64,000 nt of DNA from Bordetella genomosp. 10 (GTDB lineage: Bacteria > Pseudomonadota > Gammaproteobacteria > Burkholderiales > Burkholderiaceae_B), in the NCBI RefSeq assembly GCF_002261225.1, contig NZ_NEVM01000002.1, forward strand, positions 1,529,391-1,593,390, read 5' to 3'. Positions 32,703 to 42,033 of this stretch are shown piece after piece (position 1 is the first letter of the stretch; each line of letters begins with the position of its first letter). Below the pieces are notes generated by a model. It saw only the letters and a list, made by a program, of their open reading frames with translations, did not search any database and was not told where the DNA came from. A program made the translations under genes and the position numbers.

Positions 32703-35066
32703 TTACTTCGCCAGGCGCTGCCAGGTGTCGACCACGGTGTCCGGGTTCAGCGACATCGACAGGATGCCTTCGTCCTTCAGCCACTGCGCGAAGTCCGGGT
32801 GGTCGCTGGGGCCCTGGCCGCAGATGCCGACGTACTTATTAGCGGACAGGCAGGCCTTGATGGCCCGGCGCAGCATGAATTTCACCGCGTCGTCGCGCTC
32901 GTCGAAATCGGCCGCCAGCAGCTCCATGCCGGAGTCGCGGTCCAGGCCCAGGGTCAACTGGGTCATGTCGTTCGAACCGATCGAGAAGCCGTCGAAGTGC
33001 TCGAGGAACGCGTCGGCCAGGATGGCGTTGGACGGCACTTCGCACATCATGATCAGGCGCAGGCCGTTTTCGCCGCGCTTCAGGCCGTGCTTGCCCAGCA
33101 GGCCCACCACGCGCTCGGCCTGGCTGACCGTGCGGACGAAGGGCACCATGATCTCGACGTTGGTCAGGCCCATTTCATCGCGCACCCGCTTGAGCGCCTC
33201 GCATTCCATGCGGAAGCACTCGTCGAACTCCTCGGCGATGTAGCGCGAGGCGCCGCGGAAGCCCAGCATGGGGTTCTCTTCCTCGGGCTCGTAGCGCGAA
33301 CCGCCGACCAGCTTGCGGTACTCGTTGGACTTGAAGTCGGACAGGCGCACGATGACCGACTTGGGCCAGAAGGCCGAAGCGATGGTCGCGATGCCCTCGG
33401 CCAGCTTCTCGACGAAGAAGGCGCGCGGGCTGGCATAGCCGCGCGCGGCCGATTCGACCGCCTTCTTCAGCTCGCCGTCCACGTTCGGGTAGTCCAGCAC
33501 CGCCTTGGGGTGGATGCCGATGTTGTTGTTGATGATGAATTCCAGGCGCGCCAGGCCCACGCCTTCGTTGGGAATCTGGGCGAAGTCGAAAGCCAGTTGC
33601 GGATTGCCGACGTTCATCATGATCTTGACGTCGATCGGCGGCATCTCGCCGCGGCGCACTTCCTCGACCTCGGTCTCGATCAGGCCGTCGTAGATGCGGC
33701 CTTCGTCGCCTTCGGCGCAGGACACGGTCACCGACTGGCCTTCCTTCAGGTCGTCGGTGGCGGTGGCGCAGCCGACCACGGCCGGGATGCCCAGTTCACG
33801 CGCGATGATGGCGGCGTGGCAGGTGCGGCCGCCGCGGTTGGTGACGATGGCCGAGGCGCGCTTCATCACCGGCTCCCAGTTGGGATCGGTCATGTCCGTG
33901 ACCAGCACGTCGCCGGCCTGCACCTTGTCCATTTCCGACACGTCGGCCACGATGCGCACCGGGCCCGAGCCGATCTTCTGGCCGATGGCGCGGCCGGTGA
34001 CCAGCACCTTGCCGGTGGCCTTCAGGCGATAGCGCTGCTGCACGTCGGAGTTCGACTGCTGCGACTTCACCGTTTCCGGGCGCGCCTGCAGGATGTAGAT
34101 CTTGCCGTCGACGCCGTCGCGGCCCCATTCGATGTCCATCGGACGCTGGTAGTGCTTCTCGATGATGACGGCGTAGCGCGCCAGTTCGGTCACTTCCTCG
34201 TCGGTCAGCGAATAGCGGTTGCGCTCCGACACCGGCACGTCGACCGTGCGCACGGCGCGGCCCTGGGGACGCTCGGGGTCGAACTCCATCTTGATGAGCT
34301 TGGAACCGATGCGGCGGCTGACGATGGGATAGTGGCCCTGCTCCAGCGTGGGCTTGAAGACGTAGAACTCGTCGGGGTTGACCGCGCCCTGCACCACGGT
34401 TTCGCCCAGGCCGTAGGACGAGGTGATGAACACCACGTCCTTGAAGCCGGATTCGGTGTCGATGGTGAACATCACGCCGGCGCTGCCCTTGTCCGAGCGC
34501 ACCATGCGCTGGATGCCGGCCGACAGCGCGACTTCGGCGTGGGCATAGCCCTTGTGCACGCGATAGGAAATCGCGCGGTCGTTGTAGAGCGACGCGAAGA
34601 CGTGGCGGATCTTGTCGAGCACGTCGTCGATGCCGACGACGTTGAGGAAGGTTTCCTGCTGGCCGGCGAACGAGGCATCCGGCAGGTCTTCGGCGGTGGC
34701 CGAGGAACGCACGGCGAAGGTGCCCTTGCCGTCGGCGTCCAGCTTGGCGAAGGCGTCGCGGATCTGCTGCTCGAACTCGGGCGAGAACGGCGCGTCGACC
34801 AGCCATTGGCGGATTTCCGCGCCGGCCGTGGCCAGTTCGCGGACGTCTTCCGGGTTCAGCGTGGAGAGGCGATCGGCGATGCGCTTGTCCAGGCCCGACG
34901 ACTTGAGAAAGTCGCGGAAGGCCTGCGCGGTCGTGGCAAAGCCGCCCGGAACGCGGACACCCGCGCCGGACAGTTGGCTGATCATTTCGCCGAGAGAAGC
35001 GTTCTTACCTCCTACCGAGTCCACGTCCGTCATGCGGAGCTGCTCGAAAGAAACGACATACGACAT
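32703..35066 (-). CDS. ppsA: Phosphoenolpyruvate synthase
   Basis: A 787-residue enzyme converting pyruvate and ATP to PEP, AMP and phosphate. The N-terminal ATP-grasp domain opens with [12 protein letters not shown], the swivelling phosphohistidine domain has [15 protein letters not shown] (catalytic His417), and the C-terminal PEP/pyruvate barrel contains [12 protein letters not shown] and [11 protein letters not shown] and ends [11 protein letters not shown]. The ATG at 35066 has AAAAGG 8 nt upstream; a GTG at 35075 is too close to it. It is divergent from its regulator ppsR, with a large perfect inverted repeat in the leader. Confidence 0.96.
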   Translation of the reverse strand: MSYVVSFEQLRMTDVDSVGGKNASLGEMISQLSGAGVRVPGGFATTAQAFRDFLKSSGLDKRIADRLSTLNPEDVRELATAGAEIRQWLVDAPFSPEFEQQIRDAFAKLDADGKGTFAVRSSATAEDLPDASFAGQQETFLNVVGIDDVLDKIRHVFASLYNDRAISYRVHKGYAHAEVALSAGIQRMVRSDKGSAGVMFTIDTESGFKDVVFITSSYGLGETVVQGAVNPDEFYVFKPTLEQGHYPIVSRRIGSKLIKMEFDPERPQGRAVRTVDVPVSERNRYSLTDEEVTELARYAVIIEKHYQRPMDIEWGRDGVDGKIYILQARPETVKSQQSNSDVQQRYRLKATGKVLVTGRAIGQKIGSGPVRIVADVSEMDKVQAGDVLVTDMTDPNWEPVMKRASAIVTNRGGRTCHAAIIARELGIPAVVGCATATDDLKEGQSVTVSCAEGDEGRIYDGLIETEVEEVRRGEMPPIDVKIMMNVGNPQLAFDFAQIPNEGVGLARLEFIINNNIGIHPKAVLDYPNVDGELKKAVESAARGYASPRAFFVEKLAEGIATIASAFWPKSVIVRLSDFKSNEYRKLVGGSRYEPEEENPMLGFRGASRYIAEEFDECFRMECEALKRVRDEMGLTNVEIMVPFVRTVSQAERVVGLLGKHGLKRGENGLRLIMMCEVPSNAILADAFLEHFDGFSIGSNDMTQLTLGLDRDSGMELLAADFDERDDAVKFMLRRAIKACLSANKYVGICGQGPSDHPDFAQWLKDEGILSMSLNPDTVVDTWQRLAK

Positions 35067-35097
35067 TGAAGTCACCTTTTACAATGGAATGAAAGCG

Positions 35098-35133
35098 AGT
35101 TTGGTCAGGACATCCATACGCCCTGACCAAACT
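35098..35133. promoter_or_regulatory. Perfect 12 bp inverted repeat between ppsA and ppsR
   Basis: AGTTTGGTCAGG (35098-35109) and CCTGACCAAACT (35122-35133) are exact reverse complements with a 12 nt spacer. It lies 32 nt upstream of the ppsA start and 92 nt upstream of ppsR. It may be a stem in the ppsA 5' leader or an operator controlling both genes. Confidence 0.6.
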
Positions 35134-35225
35134 GGCCTTGGGACCGCTCTTGGGGTGACTTATCGGGGTCCGATTGTACCCGGTCAGCTTCTCCTTACCT
35201 CCAGCCCCGTTGGAATTTTTTACAT

Positions 35226-36056
35226 ATGGCCATCTCCCCCACTGAACGCACCGTTTACATCGTCTCGGACAGCACCGGCATCACCGCCGAGACCTTCAGC
35301 CACTCGGTCCTGGCGCAATTCGAGGAAGTCAATTTCCGCCAGATCCGCCTGCCTTTCGTCGACACGTTGCAGAAGGCCGAGGAAGCCGCCCTGCGCATCG
35401 ACCGCAACGCCGCCGAGACGGGCATGCAGCCCATCGTCTTCAGCACGCTGGTGCATCCGGAAATGATGGCGCGGGTGCGCCAGGCCAACGGTATCTTTCT
35501 GGATCTGTTTGGCACGTTTGTAAGCCATATCGAGCAGGCCCTGGGACTGAAATCCAGCCACTCGATCGGCCGCTCGCACATGGCGGCCAACAGCGAGAAA
35601 TACCGCAATCGGATCGACGCCATCAATTTCAGCCTGTCGCACGACGACGGGCAGTTCGTCACCAACCTGGCCGAGGCCGACGTCATCCTGGTGGGGGTGT
35701 CCCGCTGCGGCAAGACGCCGACCAGCCTGTACCTGGCCATGCAGTACGCGGTCAAGGCGGCCAACTTCCCGCTGATTCCGGACGATTTCGAGCGCGGCGC
35801 CCTGCCCTCCACCCTGGCTCCCTACCGCGACAAGCTGTTCGGCCTGACCATCCAGCCCGATCGCCTGGCCGAGGTGCGCAACGAACGCCGGCCCAACAGC
35901 AAGTACGCCTCGCTGGAGCAGTGCCGCTACGAGGTGACCGAGGCCGAGCGCATGATGCGGCGCGAAGGCATCGAATGGCTGTCGACCACGACCAAGTCCA
36001 TCGAGGAAATTTCCACGACGGTATTGCAGGAAGTGGGGCTGGACCGGGCGCTCTGA
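35226..36056 (+). CDS. ppsR: PEP synthase regulatory kinase/pyrophosphorylase (DUF299)
   Basis: A 276-residue protein of the PSRP family. It has the N-terminal VYIVSDSTGITAETFSHSVL and the P-loop GVSRCGKTPTSLY at 157-169. In other bacteria it inactivates PEP synthase by ADP-dependent phosphorylation of a threonine and reactivates it by phosphorolysis. The divergent pairing with ppsA confirms the partner. A strong hairpin follows the stop by 20 nt. Confidence 0.95.
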   Translation: MAISPTERTVYIVSDSTGITAETFSHSVLAQFEEVNFRQIRLPFVDTLQKAEEAALRIDRNAAETGMQPIVFSTLVHPEMMARVRQANGIFLDLFGTFVSHIEQALGLKSSHSIGRSHMAANSEKYRNRIDAINFSLSHDDGQFVTNLAEADVILVGVSRCGKTPTSLYLAMQYAVKAANFPLIPDDFERGALPSTLAPYRDKLFGLTIQPDRLAEVRNERRPNSKYASLEQCRYEVTEAERMMRREGIEWLSTTTKSIEEISTTVLQEVGLDRAL

Positions 36057-36075
36057 GAAGCGTCGAGGTGCGGAA

Positions 36076-36100
36076 GGGGTGCGCCTGTGCGGCGCACCCC
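36076..36100. terminator. Perfect 10 bp hairpin downstream of ppsR
   Basis: GGGGTGCGCC-TGTGC-GGCGCACCCC, a perfect stem with a 5 nt loop. No T-run follows on either strand, so if it terminates transcription it is not a classical intrinsic terminator. It sits between the convergent ppsR and the RNA methyltransferase gene. Confidence 0.4.
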
Positions 36101-36151
36101 GGCGTAGGCCCCTGGCAGGGAGACCTCGCCGACGACCCGCGCTGACCGACG

Positions 36152-36934
36152 TCAGCCTGGCGGCGGATGGCGGCGGCGCTGCTCGAACAGGCAGATCGCG
36201 GCGGCGGCGGCCACGTTCAGCGACTCGACCGCGGCGCTGTCGTGCGGAATGCGCAGGCGCAGGGACGCGGCCGCCAGCAGTTCCGGCGCCACGCCCTGCC
36301 CTTCGTGGCCGAAGACCCAGGCGCAGGCGGCCGGCAGATCCGCGTCGTAGAGCGATTGCGAGCGTTCCAGCGCGGTGGCGGCCAGCGGCACGTCCAGGCG
36401 GCCCGCCAGCGCCGCCAGATCCACCTTTTCATGGACCTGCAAGGCGAAATGGGCCCCCTGCGCGCTGCGCAGCACCTTGGGCGACCAGGCCGCCGCGCAG
36501 CCTTCGGACAGCATGACGCGGCGGATGCCCGCCGCGGCGCTGGTCCGCAGCAGCGTGCCCACGTTGCCGGGATCCTGCACGCGGTCCAGCAGCACGCATC
36601 CCTGCGCCACGCGCGCCGGCAGCGCCGGCCGCGGCGGCTCGACCACGAACAGCACGCCCTGGTCGCTCTCCACGCTGGCCAGGCCGTGCAGCAGCCGCGG
36701 CTCCAGGGACACGCAACATTCGGCGGGCAATTGCGCGGCCAGATCCGCCAGCGCGGGCTTGTCCAGGCGCGAGGCATCGAAGAGCGCGCGCAGCGGCGGG
36801 CCCTGGTGTTGCAGCCAGGCCTGGCACAGGTGCACGCCGTCCAGCAAGGCCGGCGCGTCGCGTCGCCCCGCGGCGGCCGCGATGCGGTGCAGGTCCTTGA
36901 CCAGCGGATTGTCGCGCGAGGCGATGTGCTTCAT
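36152..36934 (-). CDS. SpoU/TrmH-family RNA 2'-O-methyltransferase
   Basis: A 260-residue SPOUT methyltransferase. An N-terminal substrate-binding region (about 1-100) precedes the knotted domain with motif 1 DPGNVGTLLRTSAAAGI, motif 2 FGHEGQGV and motif 3 IPHDSAAVESLNVAAAAAI. The catalytic Arg and Asn are kept. It likely methylates a ribose in rRNA or tRNA; the precise target cannot be assigned. It is the last gene of the rpsB-to-rnhB series, 13 nt after rnhB. Confidence 0.9.
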   Translation of the reverse strand: MKHIASRDNPLVKDLHRIAAAAGRRDAPALLDGVHLCQAWLQHQGPPLRALFDASRLDKPALADLAAQLPAECCVSLEPRLLHGLASVESDQGVLFVVEPPRPALPARVAQGCVLLDRVQDPGNVGTLLRTSAAAGIRRVMLSEGCAAAWSPKVLRSAQGAHFALQVHEKVDLAALAGRLDVPLAATALERSQSLYDADLPAACAWVFGHEGQGVAPELLAAASLRLRIPHDSAAVESLNVAAAAAICLFEQRRRHPPPG

Positions 36935-36947
36935 CGGCGTGAGCTTT

Positions 36948-37628
36948 TCAGTCCGCCACCAGCGGCATCGTGGTCACCGTGGTTATGGTGGTCAGCGTGG
37001 TCTCGACGACCAGGGTCTCCACCGTGCCGGCCACCCACGCCTTGACCGGCGCGAAGCTCTGCCGGTGTTCGGGACAAGGCCCGTGCTCGCGCAGGCGCTC
37101 CAGGTGCATGGCGGTGCCATAGCCCTTGTGCTGGTCGAAGCCGTAGTGCGGGTACTTGCCGTGCAGGCGCACCAGGTCGGCGTCGCGCGCCGTCTTGGCC
37201 AGGATGGAGGCGGCGGAGATGGCCGGCACCAGGGCGTCGCCCTTGATGATGGTCTTGACGCCGCACTTCAGCTTGGGCGCCTGGTTGCCGTCGACCAGGG
37301 CCAGCCCCGGCTTGACGGGCAGGCCCGCGACGGCGCGCTGCATCGCCAGCATGGTGGCGCGCAGGATGTTGAGCTTGTCGATTTCCCTGACGCTGGACTT
37401 GGCGATGAACCAGGCCAGGGCATTTTCACGGATGAGCACGGCCAGTTCGTCGCGCCGTTCCGCGGTCAGCACCTTGGAATCGGCCAGGCCGTCTATCGGC
37501 CGGGCCGGGTCCAGGATGACGGCGGCGGCATAGACGGCGCCGGCCAGCGGCCCGCGGCCAGCCTCGTCCACGCCGGCCACGATGACGTCGGCCAGCCCAT
37601 CCATGCCGAAGAGGTCAGACTGATCCAC
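36948..37628 (-). CDS. rnhB: Ribonuclease HII
   Basis: A 226-residue RNase HII that removes ribonucleotides from RNA-DNA hybrids. Catalytic Asp21-Glu22 lie in [12 protein letters not shown], with later acidic residues in LALVDGNQ and KTARDADL and the C-terminal HKGYGT. The GTG at 37628 was taken ([11 protein letters not shown]); it overlaps the lpxB end by 14 nt. An ATG at 37604 is possible. The C-terminus carries an odd Thr/Val-rich tail ([11 protein letters not shown]) after the normal family end, coded by repeated ACC/ACG codons. Confidence 0.94.
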   Translation of the reverse strand: MDQSDLFGMDGLADVIVAGVDEAGRGPLAGAVYAAAVILDPARPIDGLADSKVLTAERRDELAVLIRENALAWFIAKSSVREIDKLNILRATMLAMQRAVAGLPVKPGLALVDGNQAPKLKCGVKTIIKGDALVPAISAASILAKTARDADLVRLHGKYPHYGFDQHKGYGTAMHLERLREHGPCPEHRQSFAPVKAWVAGTVETLVVETTLTTITTVTTMPLVAD

Positions 37629-38925
37629 GGGAGGACACCTCGATAATCGCCCGCGCCGCCAGCGCCGGCGTGTCGCGCAGCAGGTCCTGGTGCAGCGCCG
37701 TGAACCGCGCCTGCACGCGCGCCGCATTGGCGTCGTCGGTCAGCGCCGTCCACGTGGCCTCCGCCAGCTTTTCGGGCGTGGCGTCGTCCTGCAACAGTTC
37801 CGGTACGGCGAAGTCGCGCAGCAGCACGTTGGGCAGGCCCACCCACGGCAGATAGGGACGCTGCTGTTTCGACTTCCACGCCATGATACGGCGCATCCAC
37901 GTCGGCAGGTAGTAGGAAATCACCATGGGCCGCTTGAACAGCGCCGCCTCCAGGGTGGCCGTTCCGCTGGCCACCAGCACCGCGTCGGCCGCTTCCATCA
38001 CGGACCAGGCCACGGGCGCGGGGCCGCCCCTGCCTTCAGGGTTGCCTTCATTGCCCGCGGCCTCGCCGTCCCCGCGCGCGGCCGGCGCCACGTCGTCCGC
38101 CGTGACGATGCGCAGGTTGGCCACGGGATACTGGCGCAGGAAGCCCTCGAACTCCGCGCGGCGCTGCGCGTTGACCATGGGCACCACGCACTGCAGGGCC
38201 GGGTCGCGCTGTTGCAGCAGGCGCACGGCCTGCAGGAAGCGCGGCGCCAGCACCTTGATTTCGGAGGAGCGGCTGCCGGGCAGCATGGCCAGGATGCGGG
38301 CGCCCTGCTCCAGTCCCAGGCGGGCGCGCGCCGCGGCGCGGTCCGGCTGCATGGGAATGGCGCCGGCCAGCGGATGGCCGACGTAGGTCACCGGAATACC
38401 TTCCTTCCGGTAGATCTCTTCCTCGAAGGGAAAGAGCACCAGCATGTGGGAGACCGCCTCGCGTATCTTGTGGATGCGCTCGTAGCGCCAGGCCCAGATG
38501 GACGGCCCGACGAAATGCACCGTCGGCACGCCCGCCTGCCGCAATTGCAGCTCCAGCTTCAGATTGAAATCCGGCGCGTCGATGCCGACGAACACCGAGG
38601 GCGGCGCCGCCAGCAGGCGCCGCTTGGTATCGCCGTAGATGGACAGCAGGCTGGGAATCCGCTTGAGCGCGTCGATGTAGCCGAACACGGTCAGCGCGTG
38701 CATGGGATGCCAGGATTCGAAACCCTGGGCCAGCATCCGCGGCCCGCCTATGCCCTGGCAGACGACGCCGGGTTCGTGCTGTTGCAGGCCCTGGATGATG
38801 CGGCCGGCCAGCAGGTCGCCCGAAGGCTCGCCGGCGACCATGCCGATATGGGTGGCCGGCCCGGCGGCACGGAGGCCGCTGTCCGGCGCCGCCTGCGCCC
38901 CGGCGGGCGTCGCGCCCGCGCTCAC
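37615..38925 (-). CDS. lpxB: Lipid-A-disaccharide synthase
   Basis: A 436-residue glycosyltransferase joining UDP-diacylglucosamine and lipid X in lipid A synthesis. [33 protein letters not shown] and [11 protein letters not shown] are family signatures. The start is a GTG at 38925 whose GTGA overlaps the lpxA stop. A Gly/Glu/Asn-rich insertion at about 281-304 ([17 protein letters not shown]) breaks a loop before the conserved SGTATLE region and is not typical. A 23-residue N-terminal extension precedes the first strand. Confidence 0.95.
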   Translation of the reverse strand: MSAGATPAGAQAAPDSGLRAAGPATHIGMVAGEPSGDLLAGRIIQGLQQHEPGVVCQGIGGPRMLAQGFESWHPMHALTVFGYIDALKRIPSLLSIYGDTKRRLLAAPPSVFVGIDAPDFNLKLELQLRQAGVPTVHFVGPSIWAWRYERIHKIREAVSHMLVLFPFEEEIYRKEGIPVTYVGHPLAGAIPMQPDRAAARARLGLEQGARILAMLPGSRSSEIKVLAPRFLQAVRLLQQRDPALQCVVPMVNAQRRAEFEGFLRQYPVANLRIVTADDVAPAARGDGEAAGNEGNPEGRGGPAPVAWSVMEAADAVLVASGTATLEAALFKRPMVISYYLPTWMRRIMAWKSKQQRPYLPWVGLPNVLLRDFAVPELLQDDATPEKLAEATWTALTDDANAARVQARFTALHQDLLRDTPALAARAIIEVSSRGSV

Positions 38926-39716
38926 GGCCGGATGATGCCGCGGTTGCTGACCTCGATGAAGTCCAGCATGACTTGCAGCGCCTCGCGCGTTTCCGGCTCG
39001 CGCGCCTGGCGTTCGCGCAGCTCCGCGGCGGCTTCCTGCAAGGACAGGCCGCGGCGGTAGATGGCCTTGTAGGCATCGCGCAGCGCCGAGATGACGACCG
39101 GGCTGAAGCCGCGCCGCTTCAGGCCCTCGACGTTCACGCCCACCGGCCGGCAGGGATTGCCCGCGGCCAGCACGTAGGGAGGCGTGTCCTGCATCAGCGA
39201 GCTGTTGCCGCCGGTCATGCTGTGCGCGCCGATGCGGCTGAATTGGTGCACGCCGACCAGGCCCCCGATGATCGCCCAGTCGCCCACGCGCACGTGGCCG
39301 CCCAGTTGCACCGAATTGGCCAGGATGGTGTTGCTGCCGATATGGCAGTCGTGCGCCACGTGCACATAGGCCATGACCCAGTTGTCGCTGCCTATGGTGG
39401 TGACGCCGCCGTCCTGCACCGTGCCGGTATTGAAGGTCACGAATTCGCGGACGGTGTTGCGGTCGCCGATTTCCAGGCGGGTCGGCTCGCCGTTGTACTT
39501 CTTGTCCTGCGGCATCCCGCCGATCGAGCAGAACCGGTAGAAACGGTTCTCGCGCCCGATCGTGGTGACGCCGTCGATGACGCAGTGCGGACCGATCTCC
39601 GATCCCGCGCCAATGCGCACCTTGGGTCCGATCACGCTATACGGGCCGATCACGACGGAACTGTCGATTTCGGCCGCCGGGTCGACGATGGCGGTGGGAT
39701 GGATATTTCCGGACAT
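38922..39716 (-). CDS. lpxA: UDP-N-acetylglucosamine acyltransferase
   Basis: A 264-residue left-handed beta-helix protein with hexapeptide repeats ([20 protein letters not shown]) and the VAHD motif carrying the probable catalytic His122. It transfers a hydroxyacyl chain from ACP to UDP-GlcNAc, the first step of lipid A synthesis. It abuts fabZ and overlaps lpxB by 4 nt; both genes use the same hydroxyacyl-ACP pool. Confidence 0.96.
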   Translation of the reverse strand: MSGNIHPTAIVDPAAEIDSSVVIGPYSVIGPKVRIGAGSEIGPHCVIDGVTTIGRENRFYRFCSIGGMPQDKKYNGEPTRLEIGDRNTVREFVTFNTGTVQDGGVTTIGSDNWVMAYVHVAHDCHIGSNTILANSVQLGGHVRVGDWAIIGGLVGVHQFSRIGAHSMTGGNSSLMQDTPPYVLAAGNPCRPVGVNVEGLKRRGFSPVVISALRDAYKAIYRRGLSLQEAAAELRERQAREPETREALQVMLDFIEVSNRGIIRP

Positions 39717-40169
39717 TTAAACTTCCAGGCTACGGATGGCGCACATGAGCTTGGCCTCGGCCACCAGTTGGCCATCGACCAGCGCACGGCCGGAATATTT
39801 ACAGATGGTGCGGCTGAGGCGTTCGGCATCGACCTCGATGCGCAATTGGTCGCCCGGCACCACCGGACGGCGGAAACGCGCGCCGTCGATACCCACGAAA
39901 TAATAAACCGTCGAGTTGTCGTCTTTCTTCAGCGCGTTTTCGTCGGCGAAGGAAAACAGCGCGGCGGCCTGCGCCATGGCTTCCAGGATCAGGACGCCGG
40001 GCATGACGGGATGATGGGGGAAGTGTCCCGTGAAGAACGGTTCGTTGATCGAAACGTTCTTGATCGCCACGATGGATTTACCAGGCTGGATGTCGAGCAC
40101 GCGATCGATCAGAAGCATCGGATAGCGGTGCGGCAAACGGTCCAGGATCCCCTTTATATCGAGTTCCAT
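39717..40169 (-). CDS. fabZ: 3-hydroxyacyl-ACP dehydratase
   Basis: A 150-residue hot-dog-fold enzyme. Catalytic His49 and Glu63 lie in [20 protein letters not shown]. It dehydrates 3-hydroxyacyl-ACP in fatty acid elongation and thereby competes with LpxA and LpxD for substrate, which explains the lpxD-fabZ-lpxA order. Its stop is directly followed by the lpxA start. Confidence 0.96.
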   Translation of the reverse strand: MELDIKGILDRLPHRYPMLLIDRVLDIQPGKSIVAIKNVSINEPFFTGHFPHHPVMPGVLILEAMAQAAALFSFADENALKKDDNSTVYYFVGIDGARFRRPVVPGDQLRIEVDAERLSRTICKYSGRALVDGQLVAEAKLMCAIRSLEV

Positions 40170-40258
40170 GTCTTTGATATTCCTGCAGTACGAAGGGTGA
40201 TGTGGGCTGGCGCCCGCCGGCGCCAGTGTATCCCCGGCGGCGCAGGCGGCATCCTGCC

Positions 40259-41356
40259 CTATTTTTTTTCAAGGTCGCGCAAGCGGCGACGTATTTGTCC
40301 CAATTGTTGTATCACGGCGGCATTGCGTTGCCATTCCCCGTGTTCCGCATAGGGATATACGCCAGTGTAGCGGCCGGGCCGGGAGATATTCGACGTAATC
40401 GGCGTGCCGCCTGAAATATGGACGTCGTCGCCCAAGGTCAGGTGCCCGGAGAGCATCGAGGCGCCGCCTATCGTGCAGCGCTCCCCGATGGTGGTCGAGC
40501 CGGCGATGCCAACGCAGGCGGCCACCGCGGTAAAGGCGCCGATGCGCACGTTGTGCGCGACCATGATCTGGTTGTCCAGCTTGACGCCGTTGCCGATGAC
40601 CGTGTCTTCCAGCGCGCCGCGGTCGATGGTCGTATTCGCGCCGATTTCCACGTCGTCGCCGATGCTGACGCCGCCGAACTGCGGAATCTTGCCCCAGGCG
40701 CCGCGGCCGCCCTGCGCCGGATCGGGCGCGAAGCCGAAACCGTCGGCCCCCAGCACGCAGCCGGAATGCAGGATGGCGCGGGCGCCTACGGTTACGCCCG
40801 CATACAACGTAACCCGCGCGTGCAACAAGCTATCCGGGCCTATCCTGGAACCCGCGCCGATCACGCAGGCGGGCCCAAGCACGGTGTTATCGCCGATGTG
40901 CGCGCCCGCTTCCACCACGCAGTGCGGGCCGATGCGGACGTTCTCGCCGATCGCCGCATCGGCGGCTACCACGGCGCTGGGATGCACGGACGCCGCGGCC
41001 GCGGGCCGGCGCGCGCGCTCGAACCACTGCGCCACGCGCGCATACAGCAGATAGGGATTCTTGCAGACGACGCGGACGAATCCGGGCGCGTCCGCGGCCG
41101 CCGCCAGGGCCTCCTCCACGTCGGGAGAGACGATGACCGCCCCCGCCTGGGTGGCGGGCAACTGGCTCTGGTAGCGGGGATTGGCGAGGAAACTGATTTC
41201 CGTCGCACCCGCGCTGGACAAGGTGCCCAGGCCCTGGATGCGGGGAAGTGTCCTGCCGGCCGCGGCGCTGAGCCGCCACTCGAGACCCGTGGTGTCGGTG
41301 GCGGTTAACAGATCGTCGAGCGACGGTGCATGGTCGGGATCCAGCAGGATGGGCAT
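40259..41356 (-). CDS. lpxD: UDP-3-O-acylglucosamine N-acyltransferase
   Basis: A 365-residue acyltransferase: an N-terminal uridine-binding domain (about 1-105) then a left-handed beta-helix of hexapeptide repeats ([20 protein letters not shown]), with the catalytic His in MVAHNVRIG. It adds the N-linked hydroxyacyl chain in lipid A synthesis. It follows the skp gene by 16 nt and precedes fabZ by 89 nt. Confidence 0.95.
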   Translation of the reverse strand: MPILLDPDHAPSLDDLLTATDTTGLEWRLSAAAGRTLPRIQGLGTLSSAGATEISFLANPRYQSQLPATQAGAVIVSPDVEEALAAAADAPGFVRVVCKNPYLLYARVAQWFERARRPAAAASVHPSAVVAADAAIGENVRIGPHCVVEAGAHIGDNTVLGPACVIGAGSRIGPDSLLHARVTLYAGVTVGARAILHSGCVLGADGFGFAPDPAQGGRGAWGKIPQFGGVSIGDDVEIGANTTIDRGALEDTVIGNGVKLDNQIMVAHNVRIGAFTAVAACVGIAGSTTIGERCTIGGASMLSGHLTLGDDVHISGGTPITSNISRPGRYTGVYPYAEHGEWQRNAAVIQQLGQIRRRLRDLEKK

Positions 41357-41372
41357 GGACGATGCTTGATGC

Positions 41373-41933
41373 TTACTTGCCCAGGGCCTGGATCACCTTG
41401 TCGGTGATGTCGACACGCGGATTGACCGTCACGGCGTCTTGCAGGATCAGGTCGTAGTTTTCCTGCTCGGCGATGCGCTTGATGGCGGCATTGGCCTTTT
41501 CGACGATGGAGGAGAATTCCTCGTTGCGGCGGCGGTTGAAGTCTTCCTGGAACTCGCGGCGGCGGCGTTGCAGGTCGGCGTCGCTATTGCTCAGGTCGCG
41601 CTGGCGCTTGACGCGGTCGCCTTCGGACAGCACGGGCGCGTCCTTGTCGTACTTTTCGGCCTGGGCGCGCAGGGCGGCCGCGGCACGTTGCAGGTCATCG
41701 TCGCGACGCTTGAATTCGGATTCGATCTTGGCCTGGGCGGCCTTGGCCGGGCCCGACTCGCGGAGGATTCTTTCGGTATTGACGAATCCGATTTTGGTAC
41801 CTTGCGCCGCGGCGGGAGCCGCATACGCACCGCCCGCCAGCAGCGCGCCCGCCAAGACCAGCGTGCCCATCAGGTTGACGGAAGCCGCGCGGGAGATACG
41901 ACGGGACAGATTGCGTGCGAAATCAGACATCAT
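41373..41933 (-). CDS. skp: Periplasmic chaperone Skp/OmpH
   Basis: A 186-residue exported chaperone. The signal peptide is long and ends near AAAQG (about residue 45). The mature part is a Lys/Arg/Glu-rich coiled-coil hairpin (about 65-150), the tentacles of the Skp trimer that hold unfolded outer-membrane proteins. The start at 41933 has AAGGTGAG close upstream; an upstream ATG (41963) is in frame but lacks support. It follows bamA, its functional partner. Confidence 0.94.
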   Translation of the reverse strand: MMSDFARNLSRRISRAASVNLMGTLVLAGALLAGGAYAAPAAAQGTKIGFVNTERILRESGPAKAAQAKIESEFKRRDDDLQRAAAALRAQAEKYDKDAPVLSEGDRVKRQRDLSNSDADLQRRRREFQEDFNRRRNEEFSSIVEKANAAIKRIAEQENYDLILQDAVTVNPRVDITDKVIQALGK

Positions 41934-42033
41934 GAAAATCTCACCTTCGATAAGGTCTAGCAAAACGTTATTGTGCCACTAAACCGGATAGGCAATAGGC
42001 GGCCGGAAACATCCGGCCACTATTGGCTTGCTT

